Assembly (NCBI RefSeq): GCF_018613325.1
Contig: NZ_JAGGQJ010000026.1
Span: forward strand, 62,001-126,000
Reading direction: 5' to 3'
Origin: Bacillus sp. ISL-34
Lineage (GTDB): Bacteria; Bacillota; Bacilli; Bacillales; DSM-1321
Length of the DNA: 64,000 bases
This document shows positions 9,113 to 17,439 of the stretch, piece after piece (position 1 is the stretch's first letter; each line of letters begins with the position of its first letter). Below the pieces are notes generated by a model. It made no database searches. It was given only the letters and a program-made list of their open reading frames with translations, and was not told where the DNA came from. A program made the position numbers and the translations under genes.

Positions 9113-9709
9113 GTGAGTAAACAAGAGAATATTCATCAACATACTTTTACCATTACGAAAGAGCTAAGGCAAGCACTGCACGGACATAAAAGCTATATTC
9201 TTTGGTTTACTGGTTTATCAGGATCGGGTAAGTCCACCATCGCCAATATGGTTGAGGGAAGACTGCATGCGATGGGGATTTCGACATATATTTTAGATGG
9301 AGACAATCTACGGAATGGATTAAATGAAGACCTTGGTTTCAGCACGGGTGACCGTAAAGAGAATATAAGGAGAATCGGAGAAGTTTCCAAACTTTTTGTG
9401 GATAGCGGAATAGTGGTATTGGCCACTTTCATTTCGCCTTATGCGAGTGACAGGGAAGAAGTAAGAAAAAAGGTACAACAAGATGAGTTTATTGAGATTT
9501 ATGTAAAATGTCCCATCGAAGACTGTGAAAAACGGGATCCAAAAGGATTGTACAAGAAAGCTAGAAGTGGGGAAATCACCTCCTTCACAGGCGTTTCGGC
9601 ACCTTATGAAGAACCGGAAAATCCGGAAATATTAATTGAAACCAGTCAATACACCATTGAAGAATGTGTCCAGCAGGTCATGAACTATTTAAAGGATAAT
9701 GGTCTTTAA
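9113..9709 (+). CDS. cysC: Adenylylsulfate (APS) kinase
   Basis: This is a 198-aa APS kinase with a Walker A loop GLSGSGKS (residues 34-41), the DGDNLR motif that binds APS, and the FISPYASDRE and DPKGLYKKAR segments typical of CysC. It phosphorylates APS to PAPS with ATP in the cytoplasm. The GTG start at 9113 follows AGGGGAGA. It lies between the permease and sat in a tight operon, and no PAPS reductase (cysH) is nearby. That favours PAPS as a sulfate donor for the sulfotransferase over assimilation into cysteine, though cysH may exist elsewhere in the genome. Confidence 0.95.
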   Translation: MSKQENIHQHTFTITKELRQALHGHKSYILWFTGLSGSGKSTIANMVEGRLHAMGISTYILDGDNLRNGLNEDLGFSTGDRKENIRRIGEVSKLFVDSGIVVLATFISPYASDREEVRKKVQQDEFIEIYVKCPIEDCEKRDPKGLYKKARSGEITSFTGVSAPYEEPENPEILIETSQYTIEECVQQVMNYLKDNGL

Positions 9710-9763
9710 CATTGACATGGCCGAATTTGAAACAAACCAAATCAAATGATTGAGGGGTTATAA

Positions 9764-10942
9764 ATGAAGGTTCAAAGAACAAGTATCGATCCACATGGCG
9801 GGAAACTGATTCAACGTGAATTATCAGGAAATGACCGTGTGGAATACTTGGAAAAGTGTAAATCCTTATCGTCCCTGACCATCTCGAAATGGAACGTTTC
9901 CGATCTGGAAATGATTTCAAACGGAGCGTTCAGCCCGCTTGTAGGATTCATGGGAAAAGAGGATTACCGAAGTGTCATCAAAGATATGCATCTGGCCAAT
10001 GGCTTGCCATGGACGATACCGATCACTCTTCCTGTCACGAAGGAAGAGGCAAGTCAGCTGAACATTGGCGATGAGGTCGCTTTATACAGTGATGACGGGG
10101 ATATTACTGGTATCATACAGGTGGAAGAAACGTATGAATACGATAAACTGGAGGAAGCAAAACTCGTATATAAAACAGACGATCCCAATCACCCTGGGGT
10201 TAAAAAGCTGATTGGACAAGGGGATATATACGTTGCAGGACCAATTTATTTAATAAATGGGCCATCGCATGAGCCATTCGAGGAATTTCATATGAACCCT
10301 TCCGAAACGAGAAAGATGTTCACGGATTTAGGTTGGAATACTGTTGTCGGATTTCAAACGAGAAACCCAGTACACCGTGCACATGAATACTTGCAAAAAA
10401 CAGCATTGGAAACCGTTGATGGACTACTATTGCATCCTCTTGTCGGTGAAACGAAAAAAGATGATATACCTGCGGATGTTCGGATGGAAAGCTATCAAGC
10501 CTTACTAAAAGGCTACTATCCATTGGATAGGGTTTTACTTGCCATATACCCAGCAGCAATGCGCTATGCAGGGCCCAGGGAGGCAGTATTTCATGCAATT
10601 GTTCGAAAGAATTATGGGTGCACGCATTTTATTGTCGGCCGAGATCATGCGGGGGTAGGCAATTATTATGGCACATATGATGCCCAAAAAATCTTTAACC
10701 AGTTTGATCCGCTGAAAATTGGCATAAAACCCCTGTTCTTTGAACATAGCTTTTACTGCAAAAAATGTTTGAATATGGCTTCCCTGAAAACATGTCCCCA
10801 TAAAGATGAAGATAGGTTTATATTAAGCGGGACCAAAGTCAGGGAAATGCTCCGGAACAGCCTTGTCCCGCCGCTTGAGTTTACACGTCCTGAAGTGGCT
10901 GAGGTTCTTATTAGAGGCATGAAGATAAATGAAGGCGAGTAA
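9764..10942 (+). CDS. sat: Sulfate adenylyltransferase (ATP sulfurylase)
   Basis: The 392-aa product is a full-length homo-oligomeric bacterial/archaeal type ATP sulfurylase. The QTRN (198-201) and HRAH (204-207) motifs bind ATP and sulfate, and GRDHAG (292-297) completes the active site. Cys332, Cys335, Cys344 and His346 (YCKKC and CPH) form a probable zinc site. It makes APS from ATP and sulfate, the substrate of the upstream CysC. It lies 54 bases after cysC in the same direction. A perfect palindrome TAAACGCGTTTA follows at 10950-10961, of unknown meaning. Confidence 0.95.
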   Translation: MKVQRTSIDPHGGKLIQRELSGNDRVEYLEKCKSLSSLTISKWNVSDLEMISNGAFSPLVGFMGKEDYRSVIKDMHLANGLPWTIPITLPVTKEEASQLNIGDEVALYSDDGDITGIIQVEETYEYDKLEEAKLVYKTDDPNHPGVKKLIGQGDIYVAGPIYLINGPSHEPFEEFHMNPSETRKMFTDLGWNTVVGFQTRNPVHRAHEYLQKTALETVDGLLLHPLVGETKKDDIPADVRMESYQALLKGYYPLDRVLLAIYPAAMRYAGPREAVFHAIVRKNYGCTHFIVGRDHAGVGNYYGTYDAQKIFNQFDPLKIGIKPLFFEHSFYCKKCLNMASLKTCPHKDEDRFILSGTKVREMLRNSLVPPLEFTRPEVAEVLIRGMKINEGE

Positions 10943-11506
10943 GCTATTGTAAACGCGTTTAAAGAGATAATTCAAAAGTTATCGTCTTTCTAGAGCCCTT
11001 CTCTTTTTGGCTGCCTGCTTGGAACCAAAAAGAAGCTGAGATTGAGTCAAAATTCACCTGAAACCCCAGAAGCTCTAAACTTCCTCAAAGAACTTTTTGA
11101 AGCGGAGAAGTTAGTGCTCATTGACAGATATTATGCGTTCGAAGAATAGTTCAAGCACATAGAAATATCGTAATATCCATGGAACATAACAGCAAATCCT
11201 AATAAATGAAGCATTATCCAATCACATAAGTGCAAAGGTATGCATTCATCGAAAATCCATATATCATGAAATCTGTATATAGGTTAGGAAACCATGGACA
11301 CAAGAGAATAATCAAGCTCTTAATAAGCTATAGGGTGCGTTCTGATTATAAGGTTAGCCGGTTTATTATACTGGTTGACCTTTTTTTAAAAAGGAGTTTG
11401 ATATATAAGCAGTCAGGTATTACGTTCGAATTTTTTCAGGGAGTGCCTCTGATCGAAATAGGCTTAGGATCTTTAAAAGGAATCTAGTAGCAAAGGAAGT
11501 GGAAAA
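10943..11506. other. Gap after sat with a palindrome, a hairpin and a possible gene remnant
   Basis: The TAAACGCGTTTA palindrome lies at 10950-10961. A hairpin pairs CTTTTTGG (11003-11010) with CCAAAAAG (11025-11032) but lacks a clear T-run. An open frame at 11042-11149 (plus strand, no ATG) would encode a plausible protein C-terminus containing ALNFLKELFEAEKLVLID; it may be the remnant of a lost gene, but I recognise no family. A frame at 11230-11487 shows no coding character. No complete gene is seen. Confidence 0.4.
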
Positions 11507-12040
11507 ATGTTTCCCATATTAGAAACACAACGGTTGGTCTTGAGAGAATTGGTTGAAGGTGATGCATTAGATCTATTAAAATGTTTTTCCAATCCAGATG
11601 TATTACGATATTATGGGCAAGCTCCATTAACTAATACAGATCAGGCGAAGCAAATCATTAAAAATTTTTCAAAAAACTTCAATGAAAAACATGGAATTAA
11701 ATGGGGAATTGAATTAAAAGGGAAGGATGGCATTATTGGAACGATTGGATTTCAAGAATGGTTCCATGAACATAAGAGAGCAGAACTGAGCTATGCACTT
11801 TTCCCAAACTATTGGGGTAACGGTTATGCAACAGAAGCTGTCCGTAAGTTGATTTCTTATGGTTTTAAAGAGCTTTACTTAACGCGTATTGGAGCAATTG
11901 TTTTTATTGAAAATAAAGCATCCAATAAGTTGTTGACAAATTTAGGTTTCAAAAAAGAAGGGATACTGAGAAATTATATGTACCAAAATGATGTTTCATT
12001 TGATACTAATCTATACTCTCTTTTAACTGTAAAGCCTTAA
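11507..12040 (+). CDS. GNAT N-acetyltransferase, RimJ/RimL type
   Basis: This 177-aa protein starts with the LETQRLVLREL pattern of the Acetyltransf_3 (RimJ/RimL-like) family. It contains the acetyl-CoA binding region YWGNGYATEAV (about residues 103-113) and ends with the NLGFKKEGILRNYM motif. It would acetylate an amino group of a protein N-terminus or a small molecule such as an antibiotic or amino acid. The ATG follows AAGGAAGTGG. It stands alone, so its context gives no substrate. Confidence 0.85.
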   Translation: MFPILETQRLVLRELVEGDALDLLKCFSNPDVLRYYGQAPLTNTDQAKQIIKNFSKNFNEKHGIKWGIELKGKDGIIGTIGFQEWFHEHKRAELSYALFPNYWGNGYATEAVRKLISYGFKELYLTRIGAIVFIENKASNKLLTNLGFKKEGILRNYMYQNDVSFDTNLYSLLTVKP

Positions 12041-12216
12041 TGATTCCCCGAGGAAAAAGATAGATTCACAGACATAAGTAGTGAGTGTTAACTGTTTTAT
12101 GGAAATCAAAAAATGAAAATTCCGATATATATTTAATAATTCATTGTTTTCCTGTAAGATAAAAATATAAAAAAACCATGTCGGCTTACTTAGAAAACGT
12201 GAGGATAACGTACATT

Positions 12217-12777
12217 ATGGAATTCGAAAAAAGTTTTGAAAAAAGTTGGAGCAATCAACAAAACATAGGTTTAACAGCGTATTTAAAGAAAATGAAGGGC
12301 GAAGCTAGAGAAAAAGACAGAATTGATTATATGGATTCCTTTGTTTCAGCTATAGGTGGGCTCATTGCTATTATCATTATTAGTTTTATAGCTGTCCATT
12401 TAGGATATCCTATGGCATTAGCTCCTCTTGGGGCGAGCTGTGTAATTGTTTTTGGTGCGCATAAAAGTCTCTTGTCACAACCCCGTAATGTTATTGGAGG
12501 ACATATAATCTCTACTACATCAGCTCTTATCATTTGGAGCATCTTTGGTAAAAGCCTACTCATTATCGGTCTAACATTGGCTATTGTATTGATTATAATG
12601 ACTTTCACAAAAACTGTTCACCCTCCCGCAGCAGCAAGTGCCCTTGTTTCCATCAATTCTCAAGCTGGTTGGGGATTCATGATTTCAATTGTAATAGGTA
12701 CCTTATTATTAGTTTTTATATCGATGATTTATAATAACTTATTTCAAACAAGACAATATCCAAAGCACTGGTTTTGA
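12217..12777 (+). CDS. HPP family membrane protein
   Basis: The protein has about 186 residues from the ATG at 12217; an ATG at 12178 would add 13 residues but lacks a ribosome binding site. Four to five hydrophobic segments follow a charged N-terminus of ~45 residues. The family-naming motif HPPAAASAL lies near the C-terminal third, and LAPLGASCVIVFGAH is the other conserved block. HPP proteins are integral membrane proteins linked in some organisms to nitrite transport, but the role in bacilli is unsettled. The gene is monocistronic. Confidence 0.78.
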   Translation: MEFEKSFEKSWSNQQNIGLTAYLKKMKGEAREKDRIDYMDSFVSAIGGLIAIIIISFIAVHLGYPMALAPLGASCVIVFGAHKSLLSQPRNVIGGHIISTTSALIIWSIFGKSLLIIGLTLAIVLIIMTFTKTVHPPAAASALVSINSQAGWGFMISIVIGTLLLVFISMIYNNLFQTRQYPKHWF

Positions 12778-12872
12778 AAAATTCATATTATATATTAACT
12801 AAACAGGTGATTTATTTGTAACTGTTTTATAGCTAAGCGGAAGGCTGCGGCTTTTTCTTGCTAAAGAATTAA

Positions 12873-13205
12873 AAAGTCACACGTACTCTAAAGGTTTTGG
12901 CCAGCTCTTTAGGCGGTGGTAAAGTGGAGGTTCAGGAATTCGATGAGTATCCATTTAAATTTTCGGGAGAACGGCCAACACTTGTTATTCGCCATTCCGA
13001 CCAAAAAGGGGTTATTGCCGAATTATCGGATATTCTTTATCAAAAAGGGTTCAATATAGCCCGAATGGCCAATGAACGTTCCAAAATCAATGGTGCTGCA
13101 ATTACGATTTGTGAAATCGACAATGCAATCGAAGACACACTCTTAACTTCATTAAAAAGAGAGATTCCGATTATTGACGAAATTGTTTTGGTTCAAACTA
13201 TGTAG
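12873..13205 (+). pseudogene. N-terminally truncated L-serine dehydratase beta subunit (ACT domain remains)
   Basis: The frame encodes about 110 residues running from the end of the catalytic beta-chain domain (SSLGGGK) into an ACT domain (RPTLVIRHSDQKGVIAEL), which matches the C-terminal half of SdaAB. Intact SdaAB is about 220 residues. An in-frame stop lies at 12870-12872, no ATG is available, and no ribosome binding site precedes the TTG at 12897. The partner sdaAA is absent. It is most simply a decayed gene; translation of a free-standing ACT domain from TTG 12897 is the alternative. Confidence 0.65.
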
Positions 13206-13286
13206 TTACCAAAAAATTACCTTTAACCTCGCGATCTTATTTTTGCTGATGCAAAAAAGCATGGTATGTGATTAAATTTTTTTAAA

Positions 13287-13323
13287 AGGCATTCGGAATG
13301 AATTCGTTCCGAGTGCTTTTTGT
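13287..13323 (+). terminator. Terminator after the sdaAB remnant
   Basis: The inverted repeat GCATTCGGAA / TTCCGAGTGC (one G-T pair) is followed by TTTTTGT. It ends plus-strand transcripts coming through the ACT-domain fragment. Confidence 0.8.
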
Positions 13324-13426
13324 CTATAATCTGAAGGTTGTTTATTTTGCCATGATAGTTTTTCCATTAGGTTCCTCAGTTGTGTATTTAGCCTGGGTGA
13401 AAAGTACGTATTTCAATTAATCTAAG

Positions 13427-13455
13427 TAAAAAAGGACGGACTATGACAGTCGTCC
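13427..13455 (-). terminator. Minus-strand terminator of the tiny membrane peptide gene
   Basis: Read on the minus strand, GGACGACT and AGTCCGTCC pair around a short loop (13434-13455) and run into seven Ts (13427-13433). It lies just past the stop of the 25-codon gene at 13464-13541, which supports that gene being expressed. Confidence 0.8.
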
Positions 13456-13463
13456 ATTATTTT

Positions 13464-13541
13464 CTAGCAGAAGCCTCCGCCTCTGTTACTGCCGGCACAA
13501 AAACACCCAACTATGATTAAAGGTATAAACACAGCGACCAT
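13464..13541 (-). CDS. Tiny YjcZ-like membrane peptide, 25 aa
   Basis: The minus strand encodes 25 residues starting MVAVFIPLIIVGCFC and ending GGGFC. The single hydrophobic stretch with an IIVG core is typical of the tiny transmembrane proteins of bacilli (YjcZ/TIGR01732-like), many of which are made during sporulation. An AAGGAGA ribosome binding site lies about 11 bases upstream of the ATG and a strong terminator follows the stop. The two flanking signals make it a convincing gene despite its size. The tail GSNRGGGFC differs from the usual YjcZ ending, so family membership is probable, not certain. Confidence 0.68.
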   Translation of the reverse strand: MVAVFIPLIIVGCFCAGSNRGGGFC

Positions 13542-13667
13542 GAAGGCGAAATCTCCTTATTTGTTTTTAAGGAATCAATTAATAGCTGTAAAGCAATAGG
13601 GGATTGATTGTTAGGCGGTGATTTTTTTTTATGCGTTTTTTGCTGTCAGGATCCCTTTTATAACCCA

Positions 13668-14156
13668 TTAATAACGGCCAGTGTTCGCAGAAATAATTAG
13701 AGCACCACTTGAAGAATAAATACCTGCTTTGGCCAGAGCATTATAAGGATCTAAATTCCATAATTGTGCAGTATAACAGGACGTCTGACCTTTCATTATC
13801 CATCCGTTTCCACCGGAACTAGCACAACTTGTAAATGCTCTCTTAGTCGTGCCATTAAAACTGTCAACCCAAACATTTGCATAATAATCATAAGGAGCAG
13901 AAGAATAAAACTTTAAGTAACCCCACGCCGTATGACAATACGCACTTCCTTTTAGCTGCACATATCCAATTTTCACACCGTTTTTATAGATATATTCTGT
14001 TTCATAGGTGATTGGGCTTTTAGAAGCACAACCTGTCGAATAAGGGTTTGTATTATCGTAGGACAAGGCAAATGCTTTATTCATAGGTGCAATCGCAAAG
14101 AACAGTCCAAAGACAAGAGTTATTACCATCACAATATTTAATAATTTTTTTATAAT
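13668..14156 (-). CDS. Secreted DUF2690/YjfA-like protein
   Basis: The mature part (DNTNPYSTGCASKS..., with four or more cysteines, several aromatic residues and a Trp-rich centre) resembles DUF2690 proteins such as Bacillus YjfA. The only start codons, GTG 14132 and ATG 14129, lie over 30 bases from the AAAGGAGAG ribosome binding site (about 14160-14170) and leave a signal peptide without a positive n-region. Reading back in frame gives IIKKLLNIVM, a proper Lys-Lys n-region, so translation may start at an ATT at 14156 about 7 bases from the ribosome binding site. The hydrophobic core ends near APMNKAFA, a plausible signal peptidase site. Its function is unknown. Confidence 0.72.
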   Translation of the reverse strand: MIKKLLNIVMVITLVFGLFFAIAPMNKAFALSYDNTNPYSTGCASKSPITYETEYIYKNGVKIGYVQLKGSAYCHTAWGYLKFYSSAPYDYYANVWVDSFNGTTKRAFTSCASSGGNGWIMKGQTSCYTAQLWNLDPYNALAKAGIYSSSGALIISANTGRY

Positions 14157-14159
14157 AAT

Positions 14160-14535
14160 CTCTCTCCTTTCGTTCTTCTAGACTTTACCATATGAAAATT
14201 GGTGTTTCTATGTACTTTGGAATCATTTACCATCTGTATAAATATTACCATTTTACGGGTAACTACGCAGTTAAGGGATAGTCCGCCATTCCCATTAAGA
14301 AAAGGAAAATCAATACCAAAAACTAAAAAAAAAGTGAATGGAACGAATATTGGCCATAGGCCCTTTTTTTGATTTATTAATAATTAAATTACACGGGTCT
14401 TATATTTTATTAATAATGTAAAGTTACTATTTTAATTGGTAAACCACATAAAATTTTTAAATAAGGAGGATATTTGTCTTTTTGCAAAATGATTACATAA
14501 TTTAAGTGGCTAATGATAAATAGGAGGAATGGATT
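14160..14535. other. Divergent intergenic region
   Basis: This gap holds the upstream signals of the minus-strand secreted protein and of the plus-strand phosphoesterase. A short GGCC-ATA-GGCC hairpin followed by CTTTTTTT lies near 14353-14372; it could terminate an unseen plus-strand transcript. GGAGG sequences occur at 14464-14470 and at 14523-14527, the latter serving the next gene. No coding frame is convincing. Confidence 0.45.
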
Positions 14536-16794
14536 TTGAAAGCGAAAAAAAAATTTGCAGCAATGTTGACAGTTGTAACGGTAGGATTAACAACTTCTTT
14601 AACAAGTGTACAAGCATTCTCGGAATCTTCAAATTCAGATAATAAACGTAAACCAGAGCTCGTTTTTCCAGTAATCAGTGATGTACATATCGATGATGGA
14701 TCAACTGCTGATATGAACAAATTCAGAACAGCCATGGATCAATTAAATAAAGCTGCGCCTAGACAGGATGCTTTTGTTGTCGTTGGGGATTTAACGGACT
14801 ATGGATACGCTACTGAATATGATAAGTTCTTCTCCATTTATAATGAGAAGAAACAAGGCGATGTCCAATCCATGTTTACAATGGGAAACCATGATTATTG
14901 GAATGGACTTTCCGTTGAAAAAGCACAAGATCGTTTTCTCGAGAAAACAGGAATGGATTCTCTTTACTATCATAAAAAAGTAAATGGATATGATTTTATT
15001 TCGTTAAGTCCGGAAAATGGTAATACGCATGGTTTATATTCTATTAATCAAATTAACTGGCTAGGTGAAAAGTTAGCTGCAGCAGAAAAAGAGAATCCGG
15101 AACAACCAATCTTTGTTTTTCTTCATCAACACATTAAAGACACTGTGTATGGAAGTGACTTGTGGGGAACTCAGGAAAATAAAGAACTTTTATATGATAC
15201 TCTAAAGAAACATCCACAGGTTATTACATTTTCAGGCCATTCTCATTATCCACTTGAAGACCCTAGAACGATTCATCAAAAAGACTTTACGTCAGTTGGG
15301 ACGTCTTCTGTAAGTTATTTGGAATTAGAGCCAGGCAAACTTCAAGGGTTCCATCCAGAAGGATATCGGGATATTAGTCAAGGAATGATTGTAGAAGTTT
15401 ATAATAATGAAGTTGTCATTAAAAAACGTGACTTTCATAAAGACGATTGGACAGGAAAACCATGGGTAATAAAAAATCCTTCTAAAAAAAATAACTTTAA
15501 ATATACAGACGATCGAGATCAGTTACCACCGGTTTTTGCAGTTAAAGACAAGGCTTCGATTGTAAAAGAAAAATCGACACTAAGAAGTTTAAATGTAACA
15601 TTTCCACAGGCAAAAGATAACGCGCTCGTACATTCTTATCACATTACAGCCAAAAACATGGAAACAGGGGAGTTGGACGCAGATTTCACCGCATTTTCTG
15701 AATTCTATTATGATCCTGTGCCAAGGAATTTAGAGTTCCCTGTTGCTGGACTTAAGCCAGGTACTGATTATGAAATTAAGGTACAAGCAATAGATTCATT
15801 TAACAATAGCAGTAAAAGGGTGTTACTGGCTGATGGTCATACAAAAGCCCTGGAAATGGTCTCGGCACAAGCTTCTCCTTCTTTAGTAACCTCAGGTGAA
15901 TCGACTGCACTCCAAGTGAAGATGAAAAAGTATGGAAGTAATGGTGTGAAGGGGAAAATTAAAGTTGATGCACCTGAAGGTTGGAGTGTGGAGCACAATG
16001 AACTTGAGTATGAGCTTTCAGGAAAAGAAGAAAAAATGTTGTCAATAAAAGCTACACCTAGCAAGGGAATTTCGGGTTCATCACAATTCACGATTACTGC
16101 GTACGAGGGCGGCCAAATAATTGGCTCCAAGAAAATAAATGTATTCGTAAACATGATGCTTGGAGAAAGTTTTGACCAATTAGAGTCTGAATTAAAGCCA
16201 GCAGTGAATGAAAACATTCCAAGTTCCATTCTCGGTTGGAGCCATACAGCTCCTAACGGCTGGTCGGTTACAAATAGCTCGAATATGCCAGTTGGTACAG
16301 AAGAGTGGCAAGGTTGGAGCTTCACAACAAAGGACTTTTGGACAAAAGCAGAAGACCAAGAGCGAAATAAATTTGAACTTGGTCAAGGAGTTATAGCAGT
16401 AGCGGATCCTGATGAATGGGATGATAACGGTTCACCAGCAGCAAAAGGATTTTTTGATAGTACATTAACTTCACCTTCTGTAAAAGTTGATGATGCAAAA
16501 GATCTATACTTAGGATTTGCATCCCACTATAAACAAGAAGGAACGCAAACAGCTGAAGTAACTGCTGTCTTTGACAATGGGGAAAAACAACAAGTTCTCG
16601 TTTATGACAATAAAGCTGCTTCGGATAATAAAAATGGACATGTTTTGAATAGGTATGAAGTTAAATCGATTAAGGTTCCTGAAGATGCTTCTTCTATGAA
16701 ATTACAATGGAGAATGCATAATGCGAAAAATAATTGGTTTTGGTCGATTGACGATATTAGATTGGATGACCAAATGATCGTTTCACCAAATTAA
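14536..16794 (+). CDS. Secreted multidomain metallophosphoesterase
   Basis: The 752-aa protein has a signal peptide (KAKKK n-region, cleavage probably after SVQA, residue ~27). Its calcineurin-type catalytic domain shows D49-x-H51 in ISDVHI, VVGDLTDYG (82-90), GNHD (117-120), a His near 198 (FLHQH) and SGHSH (~235), all the metal ligands of the family. A fibronectin-III-like module (~340-445), a CARDB/NEW3-like beta domain (~450-545) and a C-terminal jelly-roll-like region follow. It would hydrolyse phosphoesters outside the cell. The TTG start follows AGGAGGAAT. The substrate is unknown, and no anchor motif is seen at the C-terminus. Confidence 0.88.
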   Translation: MKAKKKFAAMLTVVTVGLTTSLTSVQAFSESSNSDNKRKPELVFPVISDVHIDDGSTADMNKFRTAMDQLNKAAPRQDAFVVVGDLTDYGYATEYDKFFSIYNEKKQGDVQSMFTMGNHDYWNGLSVEKAQDRFLEKTGMDSLYYHKKVNGYDFISLSPENGNTHGLYSINQINWLGEKLAAAEKENPEQPIFVFLHQHIKDTVYGSDLWGTQENKELLYDTLKKHPQVITFSGHSHYPLEDPRTIHQKDFTSVGTSSVSYLELEPGKLQGFHPEGYRDISQGMIVEVYNNEVVIKKRDFHKDDWTGKPWVIKNPSKKNNFKYTDDRDQLPPVFAVKDKASIVKEKSTLRSLNVTFPQAKDNALVHSYHITAKNMETGELDADFTAFSEFYYDPVPRNLEFPVAGLKPGTDYEIKVQAIDSFNNSSKRVLLADGHTKALEMVSAQASPSLVTSGESTALQVKMKKYGSNGVKGKIKVDAPEGWSVEHNELEYELSGKEEKMLSIKATPSKGISGSSQFTITAYEGGQIIGSKKINVFVNMMLGESFDQLESELKPAVNENIPSSILGWSHTAPNGWSVTNSSNMPVGTEEWQGWSFTTKDFWTKAEDQERNKFELGQGVIAVADPDEWDDNGSPAAKGFFDSTLTSPSVKVDDAKDLYLGFASHYKQEGTQTAEVTAVFDNGEKQQVLVYDNKAASDNKNGHVLNRYEVKSIKVPEDASSMKLQWRMHNAKNNWFWSIDDIRLDDQMIVSPN

Positions 16795-16834
16795 TGAGAA
16801 GAACAGGTGAACTTTTCTTGAAATTTATATAAGT

Positions 16835-16876
16835 AAAAGCGGACTCTCCTTAAGGGGAAGTTCGCTTTTTTTCTTA
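16835..16876 (+). terminator. Terminator after the metallophosphoesterase gene
   Basis: Imperfect arms AAAAGCGGACTCTCC and GGGGAAGTTCGCTTTT pair around TTAA and are followed by a T-rich run to 16876. Confidence 0.85.
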
Positions 16877-16979
16877 ATTCCATCTTTGTATTGAAGGGAT
16901 AGAAAACACTGAAGTGCAGTTTTATTTAATTCTTGGATAATTTATAAACCATCCCATTATTATAAAAGGTTAAATGAAC

Positions 16980-17123
16980 GGTCGAATAAAATGCGGTGTA
17001 GGTCGAAAAAATTCATGATCGGTCGAATAAAGTGCTGTGAAGGACGAAAAACTGAGTGAACGGCCGAGAAAAAGCTCTGGAAAACGAAAAAAGTGCGGTG
17101 TAGGTCGAAAAAGTGCTTCGGTT
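16980..17123. repeat. Seven-unit degenerate tandem repeat, 20-21 bp period
   Basis: Seven units begin at about 16980, 17001, 17021, 17042, 17062, 17082 and 17103. Most open with GGTCGAA or a near variant (GGACGAA, GGCCGAG, AAACGAA), then A-rich bases, then about TGCGGTGTA. The two-turn helical period puts every GGTCGAA on one face of the DNA. It is intergenic, between a terminator and a two-component operon. The frames through it encode only repeat translation, so it is not coding. Its function is unknown. Confidence 0.75.
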
Positions 17124-17274
17124 GAAATCAACTGCACTGATGAAATTCTCAATGAATTGAAGAAATTTGCGACACTCCTTGCCGAATAAATGGCTAGCCG
17201 AGACCCTACGGGCGGTTGCGTCGAGGTGGCCTGACAAACAGTCGGCGGAAAGGGAGCGGATTTCTAGATTCAAC
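17121..17274. repeat. Degenerate GC-rich Bacillus-type intergenic repeat element
   Basis: A GC-rich block (core CTAGCCGAGACCCTACGGGC and GTCGGCGGAAAGGGAGCGGA) sits in AT-rich surroundings and matches the pattern of the GC-rich intergenic repeat common in Bacillus-group genomes. Its ends look like imperfect inverted repeats, GTTGAAATC at 17121-17129 and GATTTC-TAGA-TTCAAC at 17259-17274. It has no coding frame. Identification rests on remembered sequence character, so the boundaries are approximate. Confidence 0.55.
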
Positions 17275-17439
17275 TCGATTTTTTCCATGTATTTTATAAA
17301 ATTTTAAGATTTGTGTGATATGGTTTTTTGAGTAAGAAAAATTATCGTGGAAAATATCTTTTTTACATGCAAGACAGCAGAAAAACGGTGAACTTTTCTA
17401 AAAAAGAGTAAACGAGAGATCGATACGGGGTGAAAATAT

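Noticed and set aside
10950..10961. TAAACGCGTTTA as a cre site
   Set aside because: It fails the cre consensus at the base after the central CG+1 and lies after the sat stop with no gene close downstream.
11230..11487. 85-codon frame upstream of the acetyltransferase
   Set aside because: No recognisable family, no ribosome binding site, and irregular composition.
17013..17288. 91-codon minus-strand frame through the repeats
   Set aside because: It is made of repeat translation (FSRAFSRPF-like), lacks a ribosome binding site and spans two intergenic repeat elements.
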